Assembly: GCA_028817405.1 (NCBI GenBank)
Contig: JAPPPS010000009.1
Location: forward strand, 1-43,339
DNA: 43,339 nucleotides
From: Gammaproteobacteria bacterium
GTDB taxonomy: Bacteria > Pseudomonadota > Gammaproteobacteria > Arenicellales > Poriferihabitantaceae
Direction: 5' to 3'
Shown: positions 32,586 through 40,083 of the stretch, piece after piece
How the letters are laid out: each line of letters starts with the position of its first letter
Position numbering within the stretch: the stretch's first letter is position 1
Program-made: the position numbers and the translations under genes
The notes under the pieces: model-generated
Told to the model about the DNA's origin: nothing
The model's database searches: none
Seen by the model: the letters and a program-made list of their open reading frames with translations, nothing else

Positions 32586-35378
32586 TTAAACGGATTCCAC
32601 GCGCGCCGCGCAGAACTTGAACTCCGGTATTTTGCCGACCGGGTCCAGGGCCGGGTTGGTCAGCGCGTTGGCGGCCGCCTCGGCGTAGCAGAACGGGATG
32701 AAAACCATGCCGTCCGGCACCGCGTTGTCGGCGCGCGCTTTCAGTTCGATGACGCCGCGCCGGGTGGTGACGCGAATCGCATCGCCGGGCGCGATGTCGA
32801 GACGGCGGAGCGCCTGCGCCGAGAGCGCGGCCACCGCCTCCGGCTCGATGGCGTCCAGTACCGCGGCGCGCCGGGTGAGCGCGCCGGTGTGCCAGTGCTC
32901 GAGTTGGCGGCCGGTGCTGAGCACCAGCGGATAGTCGGCGTCCGGCAATTCATCCGGCGCGATGAGGTCGGCGGCGACTAATTTGCCGCGGCCGTCGACG
33001 GTGGGGAAACCGTCGCCGAACACGATGTCGTTGCCGGGCGCATCGGCGGCGTCGCACGGATAGGTGACCGAACTCTCGGCTTGCAGGCGTTGCCAGGTGA
33101 TGTGATTCAGCGACGGCATGACCCCGGCCATCTCGGCGAAAATGTCGGCCGGGTGTTGGTAGTTCCAATCCAGGCCGATGCGGCGGGCGATTTCTTGGGT
33201 AATCCACCAATCCTGCCGCGCATCGCCGGGGCTTTTGAGCGCGGCCCGGCCCATCTGCACTTGGCGGTTGGTGTTGGTCACGCTGCCGTCCTTCTCGGGC
33301 CACGCGGCCGCCGGCAAAATGACATCGGCGAAGGCGGCGGTCTCGGTGAGGAAAATATCCTGCACCACCAAATGCTCCAGTTTCGCCAACGCCGCGCGCG
33401 CGTGGCTGACATCGGGGTCCGACATCGCGGGGTTTTCGCCCATGATGTACATGCCGCGGATGTCGCCGTCGTGAATCGCGCGCATGATTTCCACCACCGT
33501 CAAGCCGCGTTTGGGATGCAGCGGCGTATCCCATGCGCGCTCGAACACGGTACGCGCATCGGCGTTGTCGACCGCGTTGTAATCCGGCAAGAACATCGGA
33601 ATCAAACCGGCGTCGGATGCGCCTTGTACATTGTTCTGACCGCGCAACGGATGCAGGCCGGTGCCGGGCCGGCCGATTTGCCCGGTAATCAGCGACAGCG
33701 CGATGAGACAACGCGCGTTGTCGGTGCCGTGGATGTGCTGCGACACACCCATGCCCCAAAAAATAATCGCGGCGTTTGCGCCGGCGTAAATGCGCGCGAC
33801 CGCGCGCAAAGTTTCGGCGTCGATGCCGCAATGCGGTTGCATGTTTTCCGGCGAGAAATCTTTGACATGTTTTTTTAACGCATCAAAACCTTCCACATGC
33901 GCGCGCACATAATCGCGGTCATACAATTCTTCGTCGATGATGGTATGCAGCAGCGCGTTGAGTAACGCGACATCGCTGCCGGGTTTGAACTGCAAGTGAT
34001 GAGTCGCGTGACGCGCCAGGCCGGTGGCGCGCGGGTCCAGCAAAATCAACTGCGCCGACTTCGCCGCTTGCTTGAAGAAAGTCGCGGCGACCGGATGATT
34101 GCCGACCGGATTGGCGCCGATAACCACGATGACATCCGAATCCATGGCCGCGTTGAACGGCGCGGACACGGCGCCGGAGCCGACGCCTTCCAACAACGCG
34201 GCCACCGATGATGCGTGACATAAACGTGTACAGTGGTCGACATTGTTGGTGGCGAAACCGACGCGCACTAATTTTTGGAACAGATACGCTTCTTCGTTGG
34301 AGCATTTGGCGGAGCCGAAACCGGCCAGGGCCGAGGCGTTGCCGTCGTCGTTACCGTTGCCGCTGTGTTCGTCGCGAATATTTTTCAAACCCGCGGCCGC
34401 GGCGTCCAACGCTTCATCCCAACTCGCTTCGCGGAAATGCGTCAAGGGATTCGCCGGGTCGATGGCCGTGATGTCGACCGTCTTCGGCGCATCGTCGCGT
34501 CGCAGCAACGGTGTTTGCAGGCGGTGCGGATGCGCGACATAATCAAAACCGAATCGCCCTTTGACGCATAACCGATTGCGGTTGGCCGGCCCGTCCCGCC
34601 CGTTGACCGCAACGATGGCGTTGCTCGCGACTTGGTAAGTGATTTGGCAGCCGACGCCGCAATACGGACAGACGCTGTCGGTTTCGGTGATGGCATCGTC
34701 GCCGGCATCGAAGCGCCCTACTCCATCGGCGTCGACCATGGTCGCTTCCATCAACGCGCCGGTCGGACATGCTTGTACGCATTCGCCGCATGCCACGCAA
34801 GTACTCGCGCCCATGGCGTCGTCCATGTCGAAAACGATTTTACTGCGGTGGCCGCGCAACGCCATGCCGATGACATCATTGACTTGCACTTCGCGGCAAG
34901 CGCGCACGCATAAGTTGCATTGAATGCAGGCATCCAACGCGATGTGCATGGCCGGGTGGCTGGCGTCCGCGGCCGGCACATCAACCGCATCGCGCGCTTC
35001 GAAACGACTTTCGGTGACCGCCATCTTGTCGGCCCACCGCCATAACTTCGAATCACGGTCGTGCGCGACTGCGCGCGGCGGCTGGTCAGCCAGCAACAAC
35101 TCCATCACCAACTCGCGCGACTTCTTCGCGCGCGCGTTGGCGCTGGTGACCACCATGCCTTCGGTCGCCACGCGCAAACACGACGGCGCCAACACGCGCT
35201 CGCCCTGGATTTCCACCATGCACGCCCGGCAGTTGCCGTCCGGCCGGTAATCCGGTTCCGGCGCATAACACAAGTGCGGGATGTCGATGCCATGCCGCCG
35301 CGCCGCCTGCCAGACCGTTTCGCCGCCATGCGCATCGACGGTTTTGCCGTCGAGAGTGAAACAAACAGTGTCGGTCAT
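32586..35378 (-). CDS. fdsA: NAD-dependent formate dehydrogenase, molybdopterin (alpha) subunit
   Basis: This 930-residue cytosolic subunit oxidises formate to CO2 at a molybdenum or tungsten bis-MGD centre. The N terminus is a 2Fe-2S domain (CYAPEPDYRPDGNCRACMVEI). A His-Cys cluster region and a double 4Fe-4S ferredoxin domain follow (CIQCNLCVRACREVQ and CVACGECVQACPTGAL), then the catalytic-domain cluster CPYCGVGCQITY. DHCTRLCHASSVAAL carries the Mo-ligating Cys, so this is not the selenocysteine type. RGQNNVQGASDAG and GENPAMSDPDVSHA are further family blocks. GGAGG lies 11 bases before the ATG. Its partner FdsGB is encoded upstream, separated by the methyltransferase gene. Confidence 0.94.
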   Translation of the reverse strand: MTDTVCFTLDGKTVDAHGGETVWQAARRHGIDIPHLCYAPEPDYRPDGNCRACMVEIQGERVLAPSCLRVATEGMVVTSANARAKKSRELVMELLLADQPPRAVAHDRDSKLWRWADKMAVTESRFEARDAVDVPAADASHPAMHIALDACIQCNLCVRACREVQVNDVIGMALRGHRSKIVFDMDDAMGASTCVACGECVQACPTGALMEATMVDADGVGRFDAGDDAITETDSVCPYCGVGCQITYQVASNAIVAVNGRDGPANRNRLCVKGRFGFDYVAHPHRLQTPLLRRDDAPKTVDITAIDPANPLTHFREASWDEALDAAAAGLKNIRDEHSGNGNDDGNASALAGFGSAKCSNEEAYLFQKLVRVGFATNNVDHCTRLCHASSVAALLEGVGSGAVSAPFNAAMDSDVIVVIGANPVGNHPVAATFFKQAAKSAQLILLDPRATGLARHATHHLQFKPGSDVALLNALLHTIIDEELYDRDYVRAHVEGFDALKKHVKDFSPENMQPHCGIDAETLRAVARIYAGANAAIIFWGMGVSQHIHGTDNARCLIALSLITGQIGRPGTGLHPLRGQNNVQGASDAGLIPMFLPDYNAVDNADARTVFERAWDTPLHPKRGLTVVEIMRAIHDGDIRGMYIMGENPAMSDPDVSHARAALAKLEHLVVQDIFLTETAAFADVILPAAAWPEKDGSVTNTNRQVQMGRAALKSPGDARQDWWITQEIARRIGLDWNYQHPADIFAEMAGVMPSLNHITWQRLQAESSVTYPCDAADAPGNDIVFGDGFPTVDGRGKLVAADLIAPDELPDADYPLVLSTGRQLEHWHTGALTRRAAVLDAIEPEAVAALSAQALRRLDIAPGDAIRVTTRRGVIELKARADNAVPDGMVFIPFCYAEAAANALTNPALDPVGKIPEFKFCAARVESV

Positions 35379-35430
35379 GTTGAAGTCATCCTCCGCGAAT
35401 GCCCGCGGGTTCGTCGATAGCGCTTGCGCA

Positions 35431-36372
35431 TCAAACGGCGTTGATAAAATTCCGCGCCATTGAGAACTGCATGCGCCGGCGGTATGCGCCGTCGCCGCGC
35501 ATGCCTTTGAACGGCGTCAAGAACGCATCGCGGGTGTTGCATCGAAAATCGTCAATCGCACGGTTGAGTCGCGCAATCAACCGTTTGACTTCGCGCGCGC
35601 CGCCGAACTCGCCGCTGATGCGGGTGATGAAACGCGAGGAGTGTTTGATTTCATAACCGTCCAATGCATCCGCGTCACAGAATTGAATCGACGGCGCTTT
35701 GGTGTTGTCGAACGACACGAAGCCGAGCGCGCCGTCGGGGTCGTTGAAACGTACATGACGGTCGGTTTTGGCGACCGGCAGGTGTTTTTTTAATTCCGAC
35801 AACGCGCCGATGCGGAGGTTGTCGTGGTAAAGGGCGACGGCGCGCGCGCCGCGCGGCGTGAACAACGCCAAACACGCGGGGTTTTCGGTGTCGTTGAAAT
35901 GGATTTCATGCAGCAGAATATAAGTGTGCAACCGGTTGAAGCACAGACCGGTTTGCAGATAACTGGCCGGCATCAGAAGCGCGGCATAACCGCAATGCGC
36001 CAGACACAATTCCAAACAGTGTTTGTACAGGTCATCGTGCCGGTCGCCGGGAAACGCGATGCCGCTGCGCGTGGCCGAGTTGCGCGCCAGCCACGGCGGG
36101 TTGGTGACGGTGACGCTGTAGCCGCGCGGAAAGTCGGCGAGACAATCGCGCGCAACGACATCGGCATGCGCCGGCGCGAGGTCAAACGAATCCACCGCGC
36201 CGCATAAACCGCCGGCGCGCAAAGTGTCAACGATGTGATTGGCGCCGGCGAACGGTTCCAAGAGTCGAGATTGCGGCAGGCCGGCGGCGCGCGCCCACGC
36301 GCGAAACGGCGCGAATCGAAACGGATTGCCGCGCGTAAAAAATTGACCGAGGGCTTTTTTATCGGCAGTCAT
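35431..36372 (-). CDS. Putative adenine-specific DNA methyltransferase (orphan)
   Basis: This 313-residue SAM-dependent methyltransferase has the SAM motif LLEPFAGANHIVDTL near residue 38 and the catalytic VTNPPWLARNSATRSG near residue 90. An N-terminal KALGQFFTRGNPFRF resembles the GQxxTP-type opening of N6-adenine methylases. YAALLMPASYLQTG and TENPACLALFTP fit later motifs. No restriction endonuclease or specificity subunit is adjacent, so it is either solitary or part of a dispersed system. It sits on the minus strand between fdsGB (162 bases upstream) and fdsA (52 bases downstream), an unusual place within a formate dehydrogenase operon. The recognition site is unknown, and RNA or protein as target cannot be excluded. 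Confidence 0.75.
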   Translation of the reverse strand: MTADKKALGQFFTRGNPFRFAPFRAWARAAGLPQSRLLEPFAGANHIVDTLRAGGLCGAVDSFDLAPAHADVVARDCLADFPRGYSVTVTNPPWLARNSATRSGIAFPGDRHDDLYKHCLELCLAHCGYAALLMPASYLQTGLCFNRLHTYILLHEIHFNDTENPACLALFTPRGARAVALYHDNLRIGALSELKKHLPVAKTDRHVRFNDPDGALGFVSFDNTKAPSIQFCDADALDGYEIKHSSRFITRISGEFGGAREVKRLIARLNRAIDDFRCNTRDAFLTPFKGMRGDGAYRRRMQFSMARNFINAV

Positions 36373-36380
36373 CGCTCAGT

Positions 36381-36432
36381 TTACGGTGTTTTACGGTGTT
36401 CACGGTGTTTTACGGTGTTCACGGTGTTCATG
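36381..36432. repeat. Tandem decamer array TTACGGTGTT/TCACGGTGTT
   Basis: About five adjacent copies of (T)T(T/C)ACGGTGTT lie in the gap between fdsGB and the methyltransferase gene. A GGCGAC-rich stretch follows at 36477-36512. The methyltransferase ATG at 36372 is about 10 bases from the array. Confidence 0.85.
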
Positions 36433-36534
36433 GCGTTTGCAGTAACCGATGCGCGCCGCCTAATTGAAAGTGAAAGCGGCGAAGGTGGCGACGACGGTGG
36501 CGACGGCGACAGCATAACGGAACGCGGAACGCTA

Positions 36535-38235
36535 TTATAAATCATCGGGGAAATATTTCAGCACGCAGTTAATTGGATTCCCCGCCGCCTGCCCTAAGCC
36601 GCAGATGGATGCATCGGCCATCACCGTACTTAACTCGGCAAGCAACTCGACATTCCACCGCGGTTTTTCCATCAACCTGGCGGCCTTCTCGGTGCCGATG
36701 CGGCACGGCGTACATTGCCCGCAACTTTCGTCCTCGAAAAACCGCATCAAGTTCAACGCCACATCTTTCATATTGTCGGCGTCGCTGAACACCACGATGG
36801 CGGCTGAACCGATGAAGCAACCGTGCTCATGCAAGGTGTCGAAGTCCAGCGGCACATCAGCCAACGATGCCGGCAAAATGCCGCCGGAAGCGCCGCCCGG
36901 CAGATAGCCTTTGAACGCGTGACCGGCCGCCATGCCGCCGCAGTATTCGGCGATTAACTCGTTGACGGTAATGCCGGCCGGCGCGAGTTTAACGCCGGGC
37001 ATGCGCACCCGTCCGGACACCGAAAAACTCCGCCAGCCTTTGCGCCCGTGCCGCCCGGCGTCGGCGAACCAAGCCGCGCCTTTCTCCACGATGTCGCGCA
37101 CCCAGTGCAGTGTTTCGACATTGTGTTCCAGCGTCGGGCGGCCGAACAATCCGACCTCGGCGACAAACGGCGGACGGTTGCGCGGCAGGCCGCGTTTGCC
37201 TTCAATCGATTCAATCATCGCCGATTCTTCGCCGCAGATATACGCGCCGGCGCCGCGGCGGATTTCCCATGCGGTGTGCGAGATTAAACCCGCGGCGCAC
37301 ACTTTTTCCAACTCACCGCGCAGCAACTCGCGCGCGGCCGGGTATTCATCGCGCACATAAATGTAACACTTGTCGATGCCGTTCGCCCACGCCGCAACTA
37401 ACATGCCTTCGATGAAACGATGCGGGTCCGATTCCAAGTAGTGACGGTCTTTGAATGTGCCCGGCTCGCCTTCGTCGGCGTTGACCGCCATGAGTCGCGG
37501 CGCATGGTATTCGCGCACGATTTTCCACTTGCGACCGGCCGGGAAACCGGCCCCGCCCAAACCGCGCAACGCGGAATCGTCGAGCGCGGCGATGATGTCC
37601 TCGGGCGCGCGTTTGCCGGCCAGGCAATCCGCCAACAACGCATAACCACCGGCCGCGCGGTATGCATCGAAGTCGGTACAGGCCGGCGTTTGCGGATGCG
37701 TCCGGCCACTCGCCACCGCATCCAACAAGTCATCGACGCCGGCGTTCAACGCATGAAAATGCCCGACCTCGGCCACCGGAGCGGCGTCGCACCTCCCCAT
37801 GCACGGCGCGCGCACGATGCGCGTGTTCGCCGGCCCGGCCGCGCGCAAATCGGCGAGCAACTTTTCCGCCCCCGCCAGTTGGCAAGCGATGCTGTCGCAC
37901 ACCCGAATGGTATGCGCCGGCGGCTCGGCCTCGCCCTCCTTGACGATGTCGAAGTGCGCGTAGAACGACGCCACTTCATAAACCTCGGTCATCGACAACT
38001 TCATCAACTGCGCCAGCGCCGCCAAATGCGCGGCCGACAAACAACGGTAGTGGTCTTGAATGCGGTGCAAGTATTCAATCAGCAAATCGCGGCGCAACGG
38101 CGACTCGCCAAGCAACGCCCGCATCCGGGTCAACGCGCAAGGGTCCACCTGCCGCCCCTTCGGCGTGGCCCGCGCTTTGCCGCGCCCGCGGCCGGGGTGA
38201 CGGGGAGTGGTTTTGGTTTCAGTCTTTGGTGACAT
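36535..38235 (-). CDS. fdsB: NAD-dependent formate dehydrogenase, fused gamma-beta subunits (NuoE-NuoF type)
   Basis: This fusion has about 566 residues and carries electrons from FdsA to NAD. Residues about 40-190 are the NuoE-like FdsG part, with RIQDHYRCLSAAHLAAL, MTEVYEVASFYAHF and the 2Fe-2S ligands CDSIACQLAG and CMGRCDAAP. The remainder is NuoF-like: the FMN/NAD region GLGGAGFPAGRKW, NADEGEPGTFKDRHYLESDPH and GAYICGEESAMIESIEGKRG, and the 4Fe-4S motif ESCGQCTPCRIGTEKA. The start MSPKTETK at 38235 lies inside the end of the upstream gene (17-base overlap). The basic first 35 residues are not conserved. Fusion of G and B replaces two separate genes. Confidence 0.9.
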   Translation of the reverse strand: MSPKTETKTTPRHPGRGRGKARATPKGRQVDPCALTRMRALLGESPLRRDLLIEYLHRIQDHYRCLSAAHLAALAQLMKLSMTEVYEVASFYAHFDIVKEGEAEPPAHTIRVCDSIACQLAGAEKLLADLRAAGPANTRIVRAPCMGRCDAAPVAEVGHFHALNAGVDDLLDAVASGRTHPQTPACTDFDAYRAAGGYALLADCLAGKRAPEDIIAALDDSALRGLGGAGFPAGRKWKIVREYHAPRLMAVNADEGEPGTFKDRHYLESDPHRFIEGMLVAAWANGIDKCYIYVRDEYPAARELLRGELEKVCAAGLISHTAWEIRRGAGAYICGEESAMIESIEGKRGLPRNRPPFVAEVGLFGRPTLEHNVETLHWVRDIVEKGAAWFADAGRHGRKGWRSFSVSGRVRMPGVKLAPAGITVNELIAEYCGGMAAGHAFKGYLPGGASGGILPASLADVPLDFDTLHEHGCFIGSAAIVVFSDADNMKDVALNLMRFFEDESCGQCTPCRIGTEKAARLMEKPRWNVELLAELSTVMADASICGLGQAAGNPINCVLKYFPDDL

Positions 38236-38815
38236 GATAGCCGAGGTTTTTAGCCGCGTTGCAAAACTTGGGAAAGTTTTGTTTTGTCCCACTATTACCC
38301 CACTGGGTACACACGACGACGATGGTGCCATCCGCCAGTTTAATCGGATTTTTCATGGAAAACCGTATGTCCGGGCCGTTCCAACGGCGATTCGCGCGAT
38401 TCGCGCGAACCTCCTCGATATTGCGGAAAACACCGTAGCTCCCCTGCAGTTCTTTGGGGAAATCTTTGCACAACTCTGCATAAGTTATCGCAGGGTTGCA
38501 GCGGACATGGGCGGCGGCGACCGCGCGCACAAGGGGACCTTTCATGTAGGGACCTTCCTCGTAGCGGTCGCCATCAAAGGTGTAGCGAAGGGCGTAGCGA
38601 GAATAGTCCCGCGTACCATGGCGTGGTGGGGGTGTGACATCGGGCACAGAGACCGGCGACGGTTCCCCCTCGTCCATCACATCGCACTGACAATGCTGGC
38701 GCGCGTCATGAAAGTGCAGCAACCGTGCAATCACGTTGGACGGACTGTCGTTAAATCCGCGAGCGAGAGATTCCAGCCGCTCGTAAATTTCCGAGGGAAT
38801 ATCGATACTATACAT
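38219..38815 (-). CDS. Uncharacterised protein with ribbon-helix-helix-like N terminus
   Basis: This protein has about 198 residues. AGGTGA six bases before the ATG at 38815 fixes the start, although the ORF begins with GTG three codons earlier. Residues 1-40 (MYSIDIPSEIYERLESLARG, then SPSNVIARLLHF) look like a ribbon-helix-helix DNA-binding segment, comparable in outline to the N terminus of SeqA or RHH antitoxins. A Pro-rich linker follows. The C-terminal domain (about 85-198: TYAELCKDFPKELQGSYGVFRN, LADGTIVVVCTQWG, FPKFCNAAKNLGY) is a pattern I associate with small proteins near DNA-modification genes, but I cannot name the family. It has its own promoter with palindromic operators and overlaps fdsGB by 17 bases. 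Confidence 0.7.
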   Translation of the reverse strand: MYSIDIPSEIYERLESLARGFNDSPSNVIARLLHFHDARQHCQCDVMDEGEPSPVSVPDVTPPPRHGTRDYSRYALRYTFDGDRYEEGPYMKGPLVRAVAAAHVRCNPAITYAELCKDFPKELQGSYGVFRNIEEVRANRANRRWNGPDIRFSMKNPIKLADGTIVVVCTQWGNSGTKQNFPKFCNAAKNLGYHVTKD

Positions 38816-38850
38816 GACTTTCACCTGTGAAATTAGTTAAATGGAGCGAG

Positions 38851-38879
38851 ATAGTAAAATAGTTTTAATAGTTTGTCAA
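38851..38879 (-). promoter_or_regulatory. Sigma70-type promoter of the RHH-like gene
   Basis: On the minus strand TTGACA (38879-38874) is followed after exactly 17 bases by TACTAT (38856-38851), 35 bases before the ATG at 38815. It is the best consensus promoter in the window and lies in AT-rich DNA unlike the surroundings. Confidence 0.75.
38855..38867. promoter_or_regulatory. Operator-like palindrome 1
   Basis: TAAAATAGTTTTA is a near-perfect inverted repeat overlapping the -10 element and spacer. A protein bound here would block RNA polymerase. It is the partner of the palindrome at 38890, 35 bases away. Confidence 0.6.
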
Positions 38880-38889
38880 GTCAAAATAG

Positions 38890-38902
38890 TAAAATAATTT
38901 TA
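38890..38902. promoter_or_regulatory. Operator-like palindrome 2
   Basis: TAAAATAATTTTA is a perfect inverted repeat just upstream of the -35 element, preceded like the first by ATAG. The 35-base spacing would allow cooperative binding by a small repressor. Confidence 0.6.
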
Positions 38903-39034
38903 CAATTTAATTAGTATTTTTCGTGATTCTACCGATTTTTATTGCATTTCAGCCAGAAAAGGAAAATAGTCGTGCGCCCGCGGCGGAATAAAATCTCGGG
39001 AAAACATGCGCAAATTCATCGGCAAAGGTAAAAA

Positions 39035-39085
39035 TTTACACGAAAATTGGAAGCGGAGATGCCAATTTTACACGAAAATTGGAAG
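39035..39085. repeat. Direct repeat of TTTACACGAAAATTGGAAG
   Basis: Two exact 19-base copies, 39035-39053 and 39067-39085, are 32 bases apart start to start in AT-rich sequence. No further copy was seen. Confidence 0.85.
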
Positions 39086-39161
39086 TTTGGGGTGCAAAAT
39101 GCCGGAAAACCGGGCGCACATTTTCGCGTCCATGCGGCGAAATACAGTAAATCTCCACGCA

Positions 39162-39210
39162 CCAAATGCGCAACCGACAAACAACGGTAGTGGTCTTGAA
39201 TGCGGTGCAA
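39162..39210 (-). pseudogene. Duplicated fragment of the fdsG coding sequence
   Basis: CCAAATGCGC and the following 39 bases match 38022-38070 inside the FdsG part of fdsGB with two mismatches, in the same orientation and 1,140 bases away. Read on the minus strand it encodes HRIQDHYRCLS, as in the intact gene. The similarity stops abruptly on both sides. It is too short to function and is best read as a rearrangement scar. Confidence 0.8.
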
Positions 39211-39282
39211 ATACCTTGTTTTTCTATCGACCGGAATTGCGAATAGCGTTCCTCGCCGCTTGCTTGACCGTCACCGCCGCGC
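39211..39282 (-). repeat. Truncated type B hairpin element
   Basis: On the minus strand, GCGCGGCGGTGACGGTCAAG then AAGCGGCG, ATTCGCAATTCC and GATAGAAAAACAAGG parallel positions 888-955. It then stops at the junction with the fdsG fragment and lacks the right stem arm and the AGAGTCTTTAA tail. Confidence 0.7.
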
Positions 39283-39331
39283 CTAAAGTCGCCGTACTTA
39301 ATTAATTGCGCTGCCAAAGGCCGCAGCACCA

Positions 39332-39356
39332 TAGAATCGAAAAAATTCGGTATAGT
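39332..39356 (+). promoter_or_regulatory. Possible pyrE promoter -10 region
   Basis: TATAGT at 39351-39356, preceded by AT-rich AATCGAAAAAATTCGG, lies 33 bases before the pyrE ATG. I do not see a convincing -35 hexamer. Confidence 0.3.
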
Positions 39357-39388
39357 CCCCCCTTCCCCGCCACCGGCATCAACATCCA

Positions 39389-40063
39389 ATGAGCCCATCC
39401 AAAACCGCTTTTGTTGAGTTGTGCATCGCTTGCGAGGCGTTGCGGTTTGGCGAGTTTACGCTCAAGTCGGGGCGCGTGAGTCCGTACTTTTTTGACGCCG
39501 GGCGTTTCCATCATGGGCGCGCGTTGCGGGAGTTGGCGCGCCACTATGCGGGGGTTGTCGCGGCGCGGGTGGCGGCGCCGTTTATCTTGTATGGCCCCGC
39601 CTACAAAGGCATTCCGCTGGCGGCCGCGACCGCGCTGGCGCTGGCCGATGACCACGCCGTCGACGCCGGCTACGCCTTCAACCGCAAGGAAGCGAAACGC
39701 CACGGCGAAGGCGGCGACTTGGTCGGCGCGCCGCTCGGCGGGCGCGTGGTCATCATCGACGATGTCATCACCGCCGGCACTTCCATCGGCGAATCGGTCG
39801 CGGCGATTCAATCGGCCGGCGCGACTCCGCATGCGGTGGTCATCGCCCTCGACCGCTGCGAGACCGCCGGCGCGCAGGGCTTGTCCGCGGCCCAGCAAGT
39901 GCGGCGCAAGTTCGGCATTCCGGTCTACGCCATCATCGACTTGCATGACTTGGTTGACTACTTGGAAGGCGATTCTGCGGCCGGCGCGACCGGCGCGCCG
40001 GGTGCGCGCAACAAATTCGCCGCCGCCATCAAAACCTACCGCGACCAATACGGCGCGGAGTGA
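39389..40063 (+). CDS. pyrE: Orotate phosphoribosyltransferase
   Basis: This 224-residue enzyme of pyrimidine synthesis joins orotate and PRPP to give [24 protein letters not shown] is the N-terminal family block. [19 protein letters not shown] and [19 protein letters not shown] with the flexible-loop Lys follow. The PRPP motif is [18 protein letters not shown]. The C terminus has about ten extra Gly/Ala-rich residues ([14 protein letters not shown]) before the final helix. The stop overlaps a possible GTG start of the next gene, so the two are likely co-transcribed. Confidence 0.95.
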   Translation: MSPSKTAFVELCIACEALRFGEFTLKSGRVSPYFFDAGRFHHGRALRELARHYAGVVAARVAAPFILYGPAYKGIPLAAATALALADDHAVDAGYAFNRKEAKRHGEGGDLVGAPLGGRVVIIDDVITAGTSIGESVAAIQSAGATPHAVVIALDRCETAGAQGLSAAQQVRRKFGIPVYAIIDLHDLVDYLEGDSAAGATGAPGARNKFAAAIKTYRDQYGAE

Positions 40064-40083
40064 GCGCGCGCCGGTTGTATTTC

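Larger units (their letters stand above)
38816..39388. other. AT-richer intergenic region with duplicated fragments
   Basis: From left to right the region holds the promoter and operators of the RHH-like gene (38815-38902), then AT-rich sequence without a gene (38903-39030). Next are a 19-base direct repeat (39035 and 39067), a fragment of the fdsG coding sequence (39162-39210), a truncated hairpin element (39211-39282) and the pyrE upstream region. Track ORFs here have no coding character. Confidence 0.7.

Noticed and set aside
32586-35378. Selenocysteine formate dehydrogenase
   Set aside because: The catalytic position reads Cys (RLCHAS), with no in-frame TGA in the gene.
36381-36540. Short gene in the fdsGB-methyltransferase gap
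   Set aside because: The only reading frames cross the decamer array and the GGCGAC-rich stretch and give repetitive peptides without a ribosome binding site.
38851-38902. CRISPR-like spacing of AT-rich repeats
   Set aside because: There are only two short palindromes at a promoter, with no array of repeats and spacers and no cas genes.
39302-40048. 248-aa minus-strand ORF opposite pyrE
   Set aside because: PyrE on the plus strand has complete motifs; the antisense frame has none.
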